NCBI GenBank assembly: GCA_028751875.1 | Contig: CM054155.1 | Span: 53,667,244 to 53,731,243 of the forward strand | Source: Rapana venosa | Lineage: Eukaryota > Mollusca > Gastropoda > Neogastropoda > Muricidae | Direction: 5' to 3' | DNA: 64,000 nt | Part shown: positions 11,196 through 20,759 of the stretch, piece by piece | How the letters are laid out: the number at the start of each line of letters is the position of its first letter | Position numbering within the stretch: the first letter of the stretch is position 1 | Notes under the pieces: generated by a model | The model's input: only the letters and a program-made list of their open reading frames with translations | What the model was told of the DNA's origin: nothing | The model's database searches: none | Translations under genes and position numbers: made by a program

Positions 11196-11454
11196 TTCTT
11201 CACAAAAGGATCACAGACTTAAATCGTGTGTGATGTGGTGTTGTGTTAGTATTGTTTACTGCTGCGTGGTGCGTGCGTAGGTGTTGTAACTCTTCGTATG
11301 TACATAATTTAAGTTGGACAGTGTCAGCAGCAGGCAAAAGTGGCATCAGGACCACGAAAAGCCAGTGTGTGCAGCTGTGGGCATTAGACAGTCTGCTACA
11401 ATCACAGTGAAACGTCTAAGCAGAGTTCGTCTCACCGCAGTGTAACTCAGACAT

Positions 11455-11735
11455 TTTCATAGAACACACTGCCCAGCACAACACCAAATCAGTCTGAACA
11501 ATGCAATGACCCAGCACAACACCAAATCAGTCTGGCACTGCAATGACCCACAACACCAACAAATCAGTCTGAACATGCAATGACCCCAGTCACAACACGC
11601 AATAAATCAGTTCATACGAACACTGCATGACCCCAGCACAACACCAAATCAGTCTGAACACTGCAATGACCCCAACACAACACCAACAAATTAGTCTGAA
11701 CACTGCAATGACCCCAGCACAACACCAACAACAAC
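11455..11735 (+). repeat. Coding minisatellite, 42-bp unit (part 1)
   Basis: About six imperfect units of 42 bp encoding QHQQISLNTAMTPA. The upstream units carry indels that shift the frame (a TAA at about 11602). These could be sequencing or assembly errors in the repeat, or could mark decay. The last units are in frame with the exon below. Confidence 0.85.
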
Positions 11736-12389
11736 ATGATTGTGTGATCCCGGAACAACTCAGCCTGAAGAGCAATGGGACTTCAGAACAACTCAGTCTC
11801 AACAAGGGCAAAACCTTAGATCAAGATCTACAGTTCAATGTGAACAAGGATGAGACCTTAGATCAAGATCAACAGTTCAATGTGAACAAGGATGAGACTT
11901 TAGATCAAGATCAACAGTTCAATGTGAACAAGGATGAGACCTTAGATCAAGATCAACAGTTCAATGTGAACAAGGATGAGTCCTCAAAACAAGACCAGCA
12001 TTTCAACGTGAACAAGATTCGAGCACCAGAACATAAAACATTGAGTCCAGGGTCAAACCAAAAAAAAGACAATGCTGTGACGTATGCAACATTATTATCG
12101 TGTATACTTTTAAAGATCAAAGGCTCGTGTGAAGCCAATGACACAGAAAGTGAAAAAGAAACTATGTTAAAAAACACTCTTGATTGGCACAGTAGTTTGT
12201 ACACAAATGCAAGTGAAACAATGGAAAGTCCACCCAAGGTGCAACAGTCTTATTCCTTAAGAGGAGAACGTCTGTTACGTGATTTCCTACCTTCCCTGGA
12301 TCATCTCAAGGGAACAAATGTGGACGAGTTGACTTTCAGAAGCAAGCGTAGCAGAGGCCAGAAACGGCTGATGCGGAAACAAAGGCAGA
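11627..12389 (+). CDS. Exon 1 (known part) of an FTP-domain protein gene: 14-residue repeat region
   Basis: Open from 11627 to the donor A/GTAAGT at 12389/12390, ending in phase 1. The product starts with QISLNTAMTPAQHQ-type repeats and passes through EQLSLNKGKTLDQD into about five units of DETLDQDQQFNVNK. After the repeats come a hydrophobic stretch (VTYATLLSCILLKIKGSC), a serine/asparagine-rich part with N-glycosylation sites (NDT, NAS), and a very basic end, RSKRSRGQKRLMRKQRQ. That end contains an R-x-K-R furin-like site. The start is uncertain because the repeats continue upstream with a frame break. Splicing to 12732 and then 18350 keeps one frame into a fucolectin domain. This is a host gene rather than a transposon; secretion or membrane anchoring is inferred. 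Confidence 0.65.
11812..12015 (+). repeat. Coding minisatellite, 42-bp unit (part 2)
   Basis: About five units of 42 bp encoding DETLDQDQQFNVNK. The unit length equals that of the array at 11455, and transitional units lie between them. Confidence 0.92.
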
Positions 12390-12731
12390 GTAAGTAGGTT
12401 TTGCTTTTGTTGAGCATGCCCTGCTTCATGTGACTTGGAGCTTATTTGCATGGTCTTTTGTATGGGACCCTGTCAGTTTGTCTGTTTCTCTGTCTGTCCA
12501 AGCTTGACGTCATGACATTTCGTTGGGGATGTATCACATGTCATCATAGTGCTAAATTATATTAAATGTTTGGTACAGTATCTTAAAATTAACAAACATT
12601 TGCACCATACGCTCATGCACACGAACTTTCCCATTATAGCATGGGCAGCATACACTTACCAATACAAATATTTACATATACAAATATTTGATCATCACTA
12701 TTACTTACATGCTCTCCTAATGTGGTTTCAG

Positions 12732-12770
12732 GCACTGTTGATGATGATGATCCATTAAGTCGGAAACCAG
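12732..12770 (+). CDS. Exon 2 of the FTP-domain gene (39 nt)
   Basis: Flanked by acceptor GGTTTCAG (ending 12731) and donor G/GTCAGT (12771). Phase 1 to phase 1 and free of stops: it adds STVDDDDPLSRKP. Joining it to the exon at 18350 gives ...SRKPENAAFNRP, a smooth entry into the FTP domain. It is an acidic linker. It is supported only by splice motifs and phase consistency. Confidence 0.6.
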
Positions 12771-12799
12771 GTCAGTTCCAAAGGTTATGCCTTTCGATG

Positions 12800-12962
12800 C
12801 TTTATAATAATGATATAAAAATGATAATATTAGTAATGATAAGGGTTATGATGATGATGTTGATAATGATGAAAACAATAGTAATGATGATAACCAAACT
12901 AATAATGCTGAAAAATAATGATCATAGTTATGAAGATGATAACAACGACGATGATGATGGTG

Positions 12963-13004
<42 letters not shown>

Positions 13005-13070
13005 ATAGTGTCCATTGGAAACACAAATGCATAGAACACTTGACAATTGATTATTATTATTATTGAATGG
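12800..13070. repeat. GAT/AAT-rich tract and (GCT)n microsatellite
   Basis: Degenerate GATGATAAT repeats, then about 14 GCT triplets at 12962-13004. Intronic if the gene model holds; the poly-Ala and poly-Gln frames are not genes. Confidence 0.9.
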
Positions 13071-13203
13071 CTTTCAGTTACATTTAGTTACTATCTTTTT
13101 GGTCTATCTGTGTCTCTGACCCTGTCTCTCTGTTTCATATTGATTACTCATCAGCAATATAGGATAAGTGCTGTCACATTCACAAATAAACACTGAATTC
13201 GCA

Positions 13204-13455
13204 CCAGACACCATGACACTGTGGTTAGCATCCTAGATTAGGAGATTAGGGGATGGAAGATTGTGGGTTCGAAACCCATAAAAGCCACGGAGATTTTTCG
13301 ATATCTGGCCGTCGCCTTCCCAGAATGCGTATGCTAAGACTAAGGGCAACAGTCCATCTTCATCAACTTTGCCAATGCGGTTTTGAGAGTGTTGCTCAAA
13401 TTTACCCGGCCAGAAGTGTCTGGATCTCTGGGTCCCAGCGTTGGAACCTATTTTT
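13204..13455 (+). mobile_element. SINE family B, copy 3
   Basis: Head with B box GGTTCGAAAC at 13266-13275. The body has GAGATTTTTCG, GAGAGTGTTGCTCAAATTTACC and GTGTCTGGATCTCTGGG, matching the 31710 copy. More diverged than copy 1 and with no obvious target duplication. Confidence 0.7.
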
Positions 13456-13559
13456 TATTTATACGAGTCATGATTTTTGGAAACAATTCATCTGAAAAAG
13501 AAAGGAGAGTTTGTATGATTTCTAATTAATCATTCTTGTTTTTTCTTGCATTTTCATGT

Positions 13560-14270
13560 CTGTTTTCCTGTCCATGTGCCCGTAGATCTACCCATCCATC
13601 AATTCATCTTCCTCCATCTCTTCCTAATTGTGGTTCTTTGTCTGTCGATCCGCCATCCCCCATCCCCATTTCTATCTATCCATTCATTCATCCATCTATC
13701 CAATAAGCGAGCTATTTTTTCACTTTCCCTTTTCCTCCTTTTCACTTTATTTCTCTCCTTCACTCCCTTCCTGTCTGTATTAGTTATACCTCAATCTGTC
13801 TGTTTTATCTATTTTCCAATTTGTCATCCTTCTGATCACCCACCAGTCTGTCCGTCCATTCACCCGTCCATCCATCCATCCATCCATGTCAAAAATCCAT
13901 ACAAATTATTTGTTTTGATAATCTATCAATCAACCAGCACCACCATCCAGCCACATTTCATCCCCTTTTGTAAACATGAACCATCCATCCACCCACCCAT
14001 CCATCCATCCACCAAATTGCGTATATATTCATGATCTATCCATCAGGCTCCATCAACCATCCATCCATCAGCCAGCAAGCCATCTATCCATCCAACCACC
14101 TACCCACCGCCTATTATCCATCCCTTATCTATGCAGACACGATCTGTCCATTCAGCCAGTCATCAGTCCACTGGAATAGCAGATCCACCTATCCATGCAG
14201 TCATTGATTCATCTGTCCATTTGTCTGTCTGCATGCCTGTCTGCCTGCCTGTCTGTCTGCCTGCTACCTC
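13560..14270. repeat. Degenerate (CCAT)n / (CTGT)n array
   Basis: About 700 bases of CCATCCAT, CATCTATC and finally GTCTGCCT tetranucleotide repeats. The Ser/His/Pro-rich frames are artefacts. Confidence 0.9.
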
Positions 14271-14399
14271 TAGCCACAATGTGGATTAATTATCATAATT
14301 GTCAGCCTTTTCAGTTGTCAGCCTATCAGTTTATACCTACCACAGTCCCGCGTAAGCGCTTGTGAATGTGTAGGTACGTGTGTGGGTGTATGCGTATTG

Positions 14400-14413
14400 A
14401 AGATGTGTGATGT

Positions 14414-14467
<54 letters not shown>

Positions 14468-14614
14468 TGGGGGGTGGGGCGTGAGAGAAAATTAGTTTAC
14501 TGCACATTCCACGTGCGTATTGCCATTGACTCTGCAGTGGCGCTTGCTAAGTGGTGAGTGTGTGTGTGTGTGTGTGTATGCACGCGCGCGAGAGAGAGTG
14601 TGCGTGCGTGTGTG

Positions 14615-14656
<42 letters not shown>

Positions 14657-14660
14657 TGTT
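14400..14660. repeat. (GT)n microsatellites (two blocks)
   Basis: A pure GT block at 14402-14463 and an interrupted GT/CG/GA block at 14551-14655, separated by about 90 bases of ordinary sequence. Confidence 0.95.
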
Positions 14661-14779
14661 TCCAGTAAGACTGGGAAAGTGCCTCTGCAAATATTGTGGT
14701 TCACACTATACATCTTATGACAAAGGTAAAGTCAGAGAGAATAGAGAACTGAATGAGTGATTGACTGATTGAATGAAAG

Positions 14780-15075
14780 ACTGATTCACTCCATCAATCA
14801 ATCAACCAATCAATGGATTGGTGGATAGCAGGATAGATGGATGGATGGATGGATGGATGAGTAAGCGAAAAAAGAAGAAACAAATCGGGGATTAATAGTA
14901 AATTTGACTGACCTAACGACCGACCAAATGCATAAAGCAATAAGGAAGGAGGAAAGAGAATGATGAATAAATGAATGGGGAACTGACTGACGAGCATATA
15001 GACCAAATAAATAAATGAATTGAAATAAATGAATACATGCAAAGAATATGGATGAATGATTTAATAAATAAACGA
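14780..15075. repeat. Degenerate (GGAT)n / (GAAT)n array
   Basis: GGATGGATGGATGG around 14835-14860 grades into GAATGAAT and AATAAATAA repeats. It is complementary in type to the CCAT array at 13.6-14.2 kb. Confidence 0.85.
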
Positions 15076-15394
15076 TGAGTACCTATACTTTTGTATTTTT
15101 TCCTCAAAAGGAGAGTAGGGAAGCTTATTGCATTTACATATATTCTGTCATTTCCTTGACCGTAATGGGGGAAATAAATACACCTTTAATTAAAGACACA
15201 TTAAAAAAACCGAAATAGCAGCATTCAAAAACACTATTTGTTTTGAGGTTTGTTTTTTCCGTTCTGGGTTACAGCTCTGAGGTTCACCAATGTGGAGTTT
15301 TTGTGTATATATACCACCGCTTTTGCCCACCAGGTCAGGTCAGGGAAGCTGCATTCGGGCTTTGGGGATGATGTCTAAACACGACACAAGTGTG

Positions 15395-15399
15395 TGTGC

Positions 15400-15431
<32 letters not shown>

Positions 15432-15440
15432 GTGTGTTTG
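15395..15440. repeat. (GT)n microsatellite
   Basis: GT run of about 45 bases in the large intron. Confidence 0.95.
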
Positions 15441-15449
15441 TTTGTTTTA

Positions 15450-16085
15450 ATGTAATCCGTTCCTCCCTTCAAATGTTGTTTACAGCCCCGCCGACCACAC
15501 AGGCTATATCGGAGCTTTCACCTCGGAACACTATGTTGTCACATTAGAACCGCGCAGCTATATATATTAGAACAGGGTTTAAAACCAGCTCTATTGTCGT
15601 TCCTTGCACCAACACCCTAGCCAACCATAAGGGTCAATCCAGGACGGTCGCCACATTTCAGGAGAACCATGTAAACGATATATGGAATGAGATAAAGTTA
15701 AAGCCAGATTCCTTAAAAGCAGCCTTGTTGGTAGAGACAAAATATGACAACTTAACTCATATAAGTCAGAAAATGCCTGGTTCTGTCAATAAGTTAAAAT
15801 GTCCGGTGGAACATCGCAAAAAGGACCTTTAGGGTGTCCTTAGTAAAATGCATATGCCTGATATCCTGGACATCTTTATGTTTGGTGACCAAGATCAACA
15901 GTCCTTACAGGCCAAACTGACTCACCAGTTGTCTGGTCAGTTGTCACTCTGGATCAACACCACAGGTAGTCCACCCATAGTGAAGAAGCCAGGCCAGGCT
16001 TTCACCACACCGGCCCTAGCAGACCTCCTCTGGCTCAATTAATAAAAGAAATAACACTTGAAGCACTGAAAACCAAATGGCTGTG
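15450..16085. other. Intronic sequence, nothing recognised
   Basis: Acceptor-like TTGTTTACAG at about 15486 opens a short phase-1 frame that stops after about 20 codons. It could be an alternative terminal exon but has no further support. Confidence 0.35.
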
Positions 16086-16088
16086 TCC

Positions 16089-16877
16089 AGGTCAGGGCAT
16101 GTAGCCACCGGGTCAGGGCATATAGCCACCACATTAGGGCATGTAGCCACCACATCAGGGCATATAGCCACCACATCAGGGCATATAGCCACCACATTAG
16201 GGTATGTAGCCACCACATTAGGGCATGTAGCCACCACATCAGGGCATATAGCCACCACATTATGGCATGTAGCCACCACATCAGGGCATGTAGCCATTAG
16301 TCACCAGGTCAGGGCATGTAGCCACCACATTAGGGCATGTAGCCACCAGGTCAGGGCATGTAGCCACCACATCAGGGCATGTAGCCACCACATCAGGGCA
16401 TTTAGCCACCACATCAGGGCATGTAGCCATTAGTCACCAGGTAAGGGCATGTAGCCACCAGGTCAGGGCATGTAGCCACCACATTAGGGCATGTAGCCAC
16501 CACATAAGGGCATGTAGCCACCAGGTCAGGGCATGTAGCCACCACATCAGGGCGTGTAGCCACCAGGTCAGGGCATGTAGCCACCACATCAGGGCATGTA
16601 GCCACCAGGTCAGGGCATGTAGCCACCAGGTCAGGGCATGTAGCCACCAGGTCAGGGCATGCAGCCACCACATCAGGGCATGTAGCCACCATATCAGGGC
16701 ATGTAGCCACCACATCAGGGCATGTAGCCACCATATCAGGGTATGTAGTCACCAGGTCAGGGCATGTAGTCACCAGGTCAGGGCATGTAGCCACCACATC
16801 AGGGCATGTAGTCACCAGGTCAGGGCATGTAGCCACCACATTAGGGCATGTAGCCACCAGGTCAGGGCATGTAGCCA
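16089..16877. repeat. 21-bp minisatellite, about 37 copies
   Basis: Units read GGGCATGTAGCCACC followed by ACATCA, AGGTCA or ACATTA. The period of 21 is a multiple of three, so frames stay open on both strands. The minus strand reads ATCPDVV/ATCPDLV heptads for over 150 residues, and the plus strand reads HVATTSG. Two interrupted units contain ATTAGTCACC. It lies in the intron of the FTP gene, so it is probably noncoding. Confidence 0.95.
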
Positions 16878-16908
16878 CAAGATTGGCATATCTTGCAACT
16901 GTGCCTTT

Positions 16909-17310
16909 TGACAGACGTACAGCCCCGTCAGACTGGTGTGTATATGAGTGTTTGACAGGCATACATTCACGTCAGACTGGTGTGTACATGAGTGTTTGAC
17001 AGGCATACATTCACGTCAGACTGGTGTGTACATGAGTGTTTGACAGTCATACATTCACGTCAGACTGGTGTGTACATGAGTGTTTGACAGGCGTACAGTC
17101 ACGTCAGACTGGTGTGTACATGAGTGTTTGTGAGGCATACAGTCACGTCAGACTGGTGTGTACATGAATGTTTGACAGGCGTACATTCACGACAGACTGG
17201 TGTGTACATGAGTGTTTGACAGGCGTACATTCACGTCAGACTGGTGTGTAGATGAGTGTTTGTGAGGCATACAGTCACGTCAGACTGGTGTGTAGATGAG
17301 TGTTTGTCAA
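16909..17310. repeat. 44-bp minisatellite, nine copies
   Basis: The motif GTCAGACTGGTGTGTA recurs at exact 44-base steps from 16927 to about 17279. It is joined by GAGTGTTTGACAGGC and TACATTCAC; two units have TGTGAGGC instead. Confidence 0.95.
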
Positions 17311-17744
17311 AAGTAGTCGAGTCGCTGCACGAGCCGTTCACGTACCAGTCTTGGTAGAGTTGTGTCGCATCATGAGCTGAGAAGACGCCCGCACATAATG
17401 TGATTTTTGTGACAAGAGAGCGCCTAGCATCAGAGGAAGTGCCTGCCACTGTTGTCTCTTCTGTGCTAGCTCTTCTCCAGACTGTCCCCCATGTCTTTTC
17501 TTCCTCTTCCCTCATGTCAAGCACCCGCTGCAGGGAGCACGGTTCCAGACCACTGCAGCTACTGTTCAAGCCATCAAGAGGGCAGTAAAGATGACGTCAC
17601 CTATCACCAGGTTTGGGTGAAGTGTTTAAGTCAGGATAGCCAACGGGGAGTCATAGGGGGTTCTTCAAGCCACTGACATGACTGGAGTATTGGTAGGAGT
17701 TTTATTCCTGACAGTCTAGGGAAGTTCTAGAACATACCTTATGT
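17311..17744. other. Intronic sequence, nothing recognised
   Basis: The minus strand has a 112-codon frame partly inside the 44-bp array, with no recognisable domain and no paralogue in the window. Confidence 0.4.
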
Positions 17745-17963
17745 ATGGATGCACACACACGGGTGTGTTGTGATGTGTGTGTGTGTGTGTATGTGTGTGT
17801 TTGTGTGTGTGTGTGTGTATGTGTGTGTGTTTTTGTGGTGTGTGTGTGTGTGTGTTGTGTGTGGTGTGTGTGTGTGTGTGTGTGTGTGTTTGTGTCCGTT
17901 TGTTCTTTTAACATCTGTCCAATTTGATTGATATTGGATGGAGTTAAGATTGGAGTGTGTGTG

Positions 17964-17998
<35 letters not shown>

Positions 17999-18165
17999 GT
18001 GTGTGTGTGTGTGCGTCTGTGTGCGTTTTGTGTGTTTTGTGTGTGTGTGTGTGCGTCTGTGTGTGTGTGTTTTGTGTGTGTGTGACCTGCATGAATGCAT
18101 TATGTTTTGCATGGATTCGTGTGAGTGTGTGTGTCTGTGTGTGTATGTGTATGTGTGAATGCAAA
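17745..18165. repeat. Long interrupted (GT)n microsatellite
   Basis: Two GT-rich blocks (17775-17893 and 17955-18083) with decayed margins. The VCVCV and THTHT frames are artefacts. Confidence 0.95.
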
Positions 18166-18349
18166 CATATCCACATGTATGTATACATGCTTATTTGTAT
18201 ATTTATGTATGTATGCTGGTAAGTGCTATTCTATTGATGGATGAAAATTATTATTTCTTTTGCACATAATGCATACATAGGTATGAATGGATTTTTTCCG
18301 AAGTATTTTTTAACCAATGTTTTAATTTGCATTTTCCCTTTTGTTCCAG

Positions 18350-18571
18350 AGAATGCTGCATTCAATAGACCAGCGGAGTTAAGCAGCATGTTCATACACA
18401 GTTTGGGAGGCTGTGCGGCTGTGAACGGTGTGCCTATACCACATTATCGGAACCGTCGTATGACCAGACCCAATTGTTTCGTGTCTGCCGTTAGCGAAAA
18501 TAACCCATGGTGGATGGTAGACCTGCAGTACCCTTACACTTTCGACAAGATGAAGATTTACAAGCCGGGAG
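18350..18571 (+). CDS. Exon 3: fucolectin-type (FTP, F5/8C-like) domain, N-terminal two thirds
   Basis: Acceptor TTTTGTTCCAG at 18339-18349 and donor G/GTAAAC at 18571/18572; phase 1 to phase 1, 222 nt. It encodes ENAAFNRPAELSSMF, then GGCAAVNGVP, RPNCF, SENNPWWMVDLQYPYTF and KMKIYKPG. The order N-A-(x)-P-(x)-SS, AVNG, a cysteine, then NPWW-x-VDL and Y-(x)-IY is that of the eel-fucolectin/tachylectin-4/pentraxin-1 domain. This is a galactose-binding-like beta-sandwich that binds fucose and serves in innate immunity of invertebrates and fish. The C-terminal third is missing from this exon and was not found nearby; an LTR insertion begins 400 bases downstream. Confidence 0.85.
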
Positions 18572-18906
18572 GTAAACTGCTCACCATGCGATGATCCCTT
18601 AGCATGAGCACTATTTCATAGTTGGTTGGTATTGGCTAACTTGTCACGATAATTGTTACAATAGGGTCACAAAGCCTTCATGGTAAGTGCTTGAGACTTG
18701 AGTTCTTCGCAATTGCTGGACCCAGCTTTTTTCACAGGCATTAACATTTGCCCGGTGTGTCTTTTGAATAGGGCCATAATTTGAACTTGATATAATTTGT
18801 ATTTCTACAATATTCATTTGAATAAGGTTGTTAACCTTAGCTTAAGATTTCCCCTTTCCCCTGTTTGTGTTTTTCATGCAGCTGTAACCTGAAGTCACCA
18901 TTTCAG

Positions 18907-18921
18907 GGAGACAGACACAAG
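18907..18921 (+). CDS. Possible 15-nt microexon of the FTP gene
   Basis: Between acceptor ACCATTTCAG (ending 18906) and donor AAG/GTGAGTAAG lie 15 nt that keep phase 1 and read GRQTQ. The alternative acceptor 25 bases upstream would introduce a stop. The donor is excellent, but such a small exon needs transcript support. Confidence 0.35.
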
Positions 18922-18967
18922 GTGAGTAAGAATCACTCAACCTGCTATGTATTACACAGTGATAATA

Positions 18968-19560
18968 TGTGCCTGTAAGGTGTTTAGTGCCTCAGTGGCC
19001 GAGTGGTAGACAGAGGTCTTTGTGCCAAGTATAGCTCACCATTCACCAATTAATAAATAGCTATTGTTTCATTCCTATATGTATAAGTCGCCAGTCAGTC
19101 GGATCTTCCTGTGATTGTATCTCGGGAACAGCCTAATGTGGTAGTACGAAGGAATTCTGTAGAAACAATGAAGCTACTCCCTAAATGGGCAAAGGGATGA
19201 GATGTTTATTGCATTCCAGCAATACATGGGTCGTCATTTAAGGACTGGACTTTGGCTGTTCAGGCAGACAGGCGGAGAGACAGACTTGGAGACAGCCTGA
19301 GAGAGACTTGACTTAGAGACTTGGAACATCTGACTGTGATTCAGACCCAGACGCCAGCCAGCTACCTGGGCTGGACTTCTTAGTGGCACCCTTTGGCGAA
19401 AAGCGCTTTGGAGGGGGGGGGGGGGGGGGGGAGGAGGATGACCTGGTCTGTTGAAAGAAATCACTAGACTATAAACATTTCACTTTGAATAAACGCTAAT
19501 AGACTTTGAATGTCGCCGCCTCTGCGATCCTTTTAATGCAAGTGTCTCTGTGGTGTAACA
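18968..19560 (+). mobile_element. Long terminal repeat, copy 1 (5' LTR of a truncated retroelement)
   Basis: Starts TGTGCCTGTAAGG and ends GGTGTAACA. A second copy is at 35290-36236. It contains a poly(A) signal, GAATAAACGC, about 70 bases before its end and a poly-G run at about 19412-19431. A sequence resembling a tRNA primer-binding site follows after 13 bases. The first 60 bases include GTGGCCGAGTGGTAGAC, which resembles a pol III A box, so a tRNA-containing repeat is an alternative reading. No gag or pol follows, so the element is truncated or deleted. Confidence 0.65.
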
Positions 19561-19573
19561 CAGACATCCTTTT

Positions 19574-19591
19574 TGGTGCCATAACCAGGAT
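19574..19591 (+). other. Primer-binding-site-like sequence next to the LTR
   Basis: TGGTGCCATAACCAGGAT begins with the universal TGG (complement of tRNA CCA) and has the length and position of a retroelement primer-binding site. TTTTTGGTGCC followed by an ACC-GGAT core is seen in BEL/Pao- and Gypsy-type elements. The tRNA was not identified. Confidence 0.5.
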
Positions 19592-20750
19592 TTTCATCGA
19601 ATGGGTGAGACTGGGATCTCTGTGGAATGGGAACATCAACAAGATCATGTCCACAAGATGGGAAGACGAGGTGTTGCATCAGAGGACAGGTGGGTCTCGA
19701 ATTTTGCTTCTTTTCAGGAAATAAGTGACTAGACGAATAAAGGGCAATAGGGTTAGGAAAAAAAACATCGACTTTTTTAAGATTGTAAAGTATAACCTGC
19801 CAGACATAATATCTGAAGTACGACTTAAAAAGAAATAAAAACATAGTAGAAGGAGGATAGATAGTAGCTCGTTTAGATGCTCTCAACCACATGCTGCCGG
19901 CTCAAAGCATAGCTTCTGTGATCCAACCATGTTTGGGTGATGCAAAATGCAAAATATTACGTGAAGTGAGGAGGTAGGAAAGTTTTCCACCATTAATCAG
20001 GCGGACGAAACCCACAGGGTTAATAGAGCCTACCAAATGAGTCTGGGGTAGTAAGCGACTTTATCACGCGCTTCCTAGAGGGGACAAATGGACCCACGTG
20101 GGCTGAGTTGAAAGGACAGTTAAAATATAATTCCTTTTCCCAACGGGTAACCCGCTATTGGGCAACCAACCATTTACTAGCCCTTACCTAGGTATCACCG
20201 ACTATTGGGTTACTCTAGCATACTAGGCTAATGTGCTGAGTGCACGTGTGCTGGGACAGACTTCTCTCCCTTAACGAATTCTTAAAAAAATAAAATAAAA
20301 ATAAATAAATGAATAAATAACGTAGGGATATTGGGGTTAAGCGACGTGACTGACACACAGCATGATCCACAGCTGTCCATTTCAGCAGTAAAGCAGCATC
20401 TTTAGTAGACCAGAGAGCTATCGCGGAACCCGACCTACTTTTGATTCAGCATTGACCACTCAGCACAGTTGGCTTTCTGTGAGGGGCTGGGCCCTCCTCT
20501 TTGTTCGCTGTTGTTGTTGTTGTTGTCTTCGATTTTACGTCTGTTCACTCTCAGTGATATTAGACAAAAAAAGCATGGAAGTCGAGGTGGTGGTAGAGGT
20601 CCTATTTAAATGTGAACAAGGGAAAAATAGTTTACATAGGCAAAAAAGAAACTTCACAAAACAAGAAAAACCAGTTTAAAATACCCAACAAAAAACAACA
20701 AAACAAAACAAAACAAACAAAACCAGCAAACAAACAAAAACCTTTAAACT
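19592..20750. other. Intergenic / remains of retroelement leader
   Basis: No gag-like frame follows the primer site. The stretch contains a (GTT)n tract near 20505-20525 and an A-rich AAACAAAACAAAAC tract near 20690-20740. Confidence 0.5.
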
Positions 20751-20759
20751 TAATGAAGT

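Noticed and set aside
11627..12397. Treating the repeat-rich ORF as complete and ending at the TAG after QRQSK
   Set aside because: A strong GTAAGT donor lies 8 bases before that stop, and splicing gives a longer product joined to a recognisable domain.
15487..15547. Alternative terminal exon (acceptor TTGTTTACAG, about 20 codons, stop)
   Set aside because: The phase would fit the lectin gene, but one acceptor-like motif after a GT tract is too little.
16089..17310. CRISPR-like arrangement of short repeats
   Set aside because: The repeats are contiguous tandem units with no unique spacers, no palindromic leader and no cas genes, and the genome is eukaryotic.
17231..17569. 112-codon minus-strand frame with a Cys/Trp-containing segment
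   Set aside because: It partly overlaps the 44-bp minisatellite, has no splice context and shows no domain that I can name.
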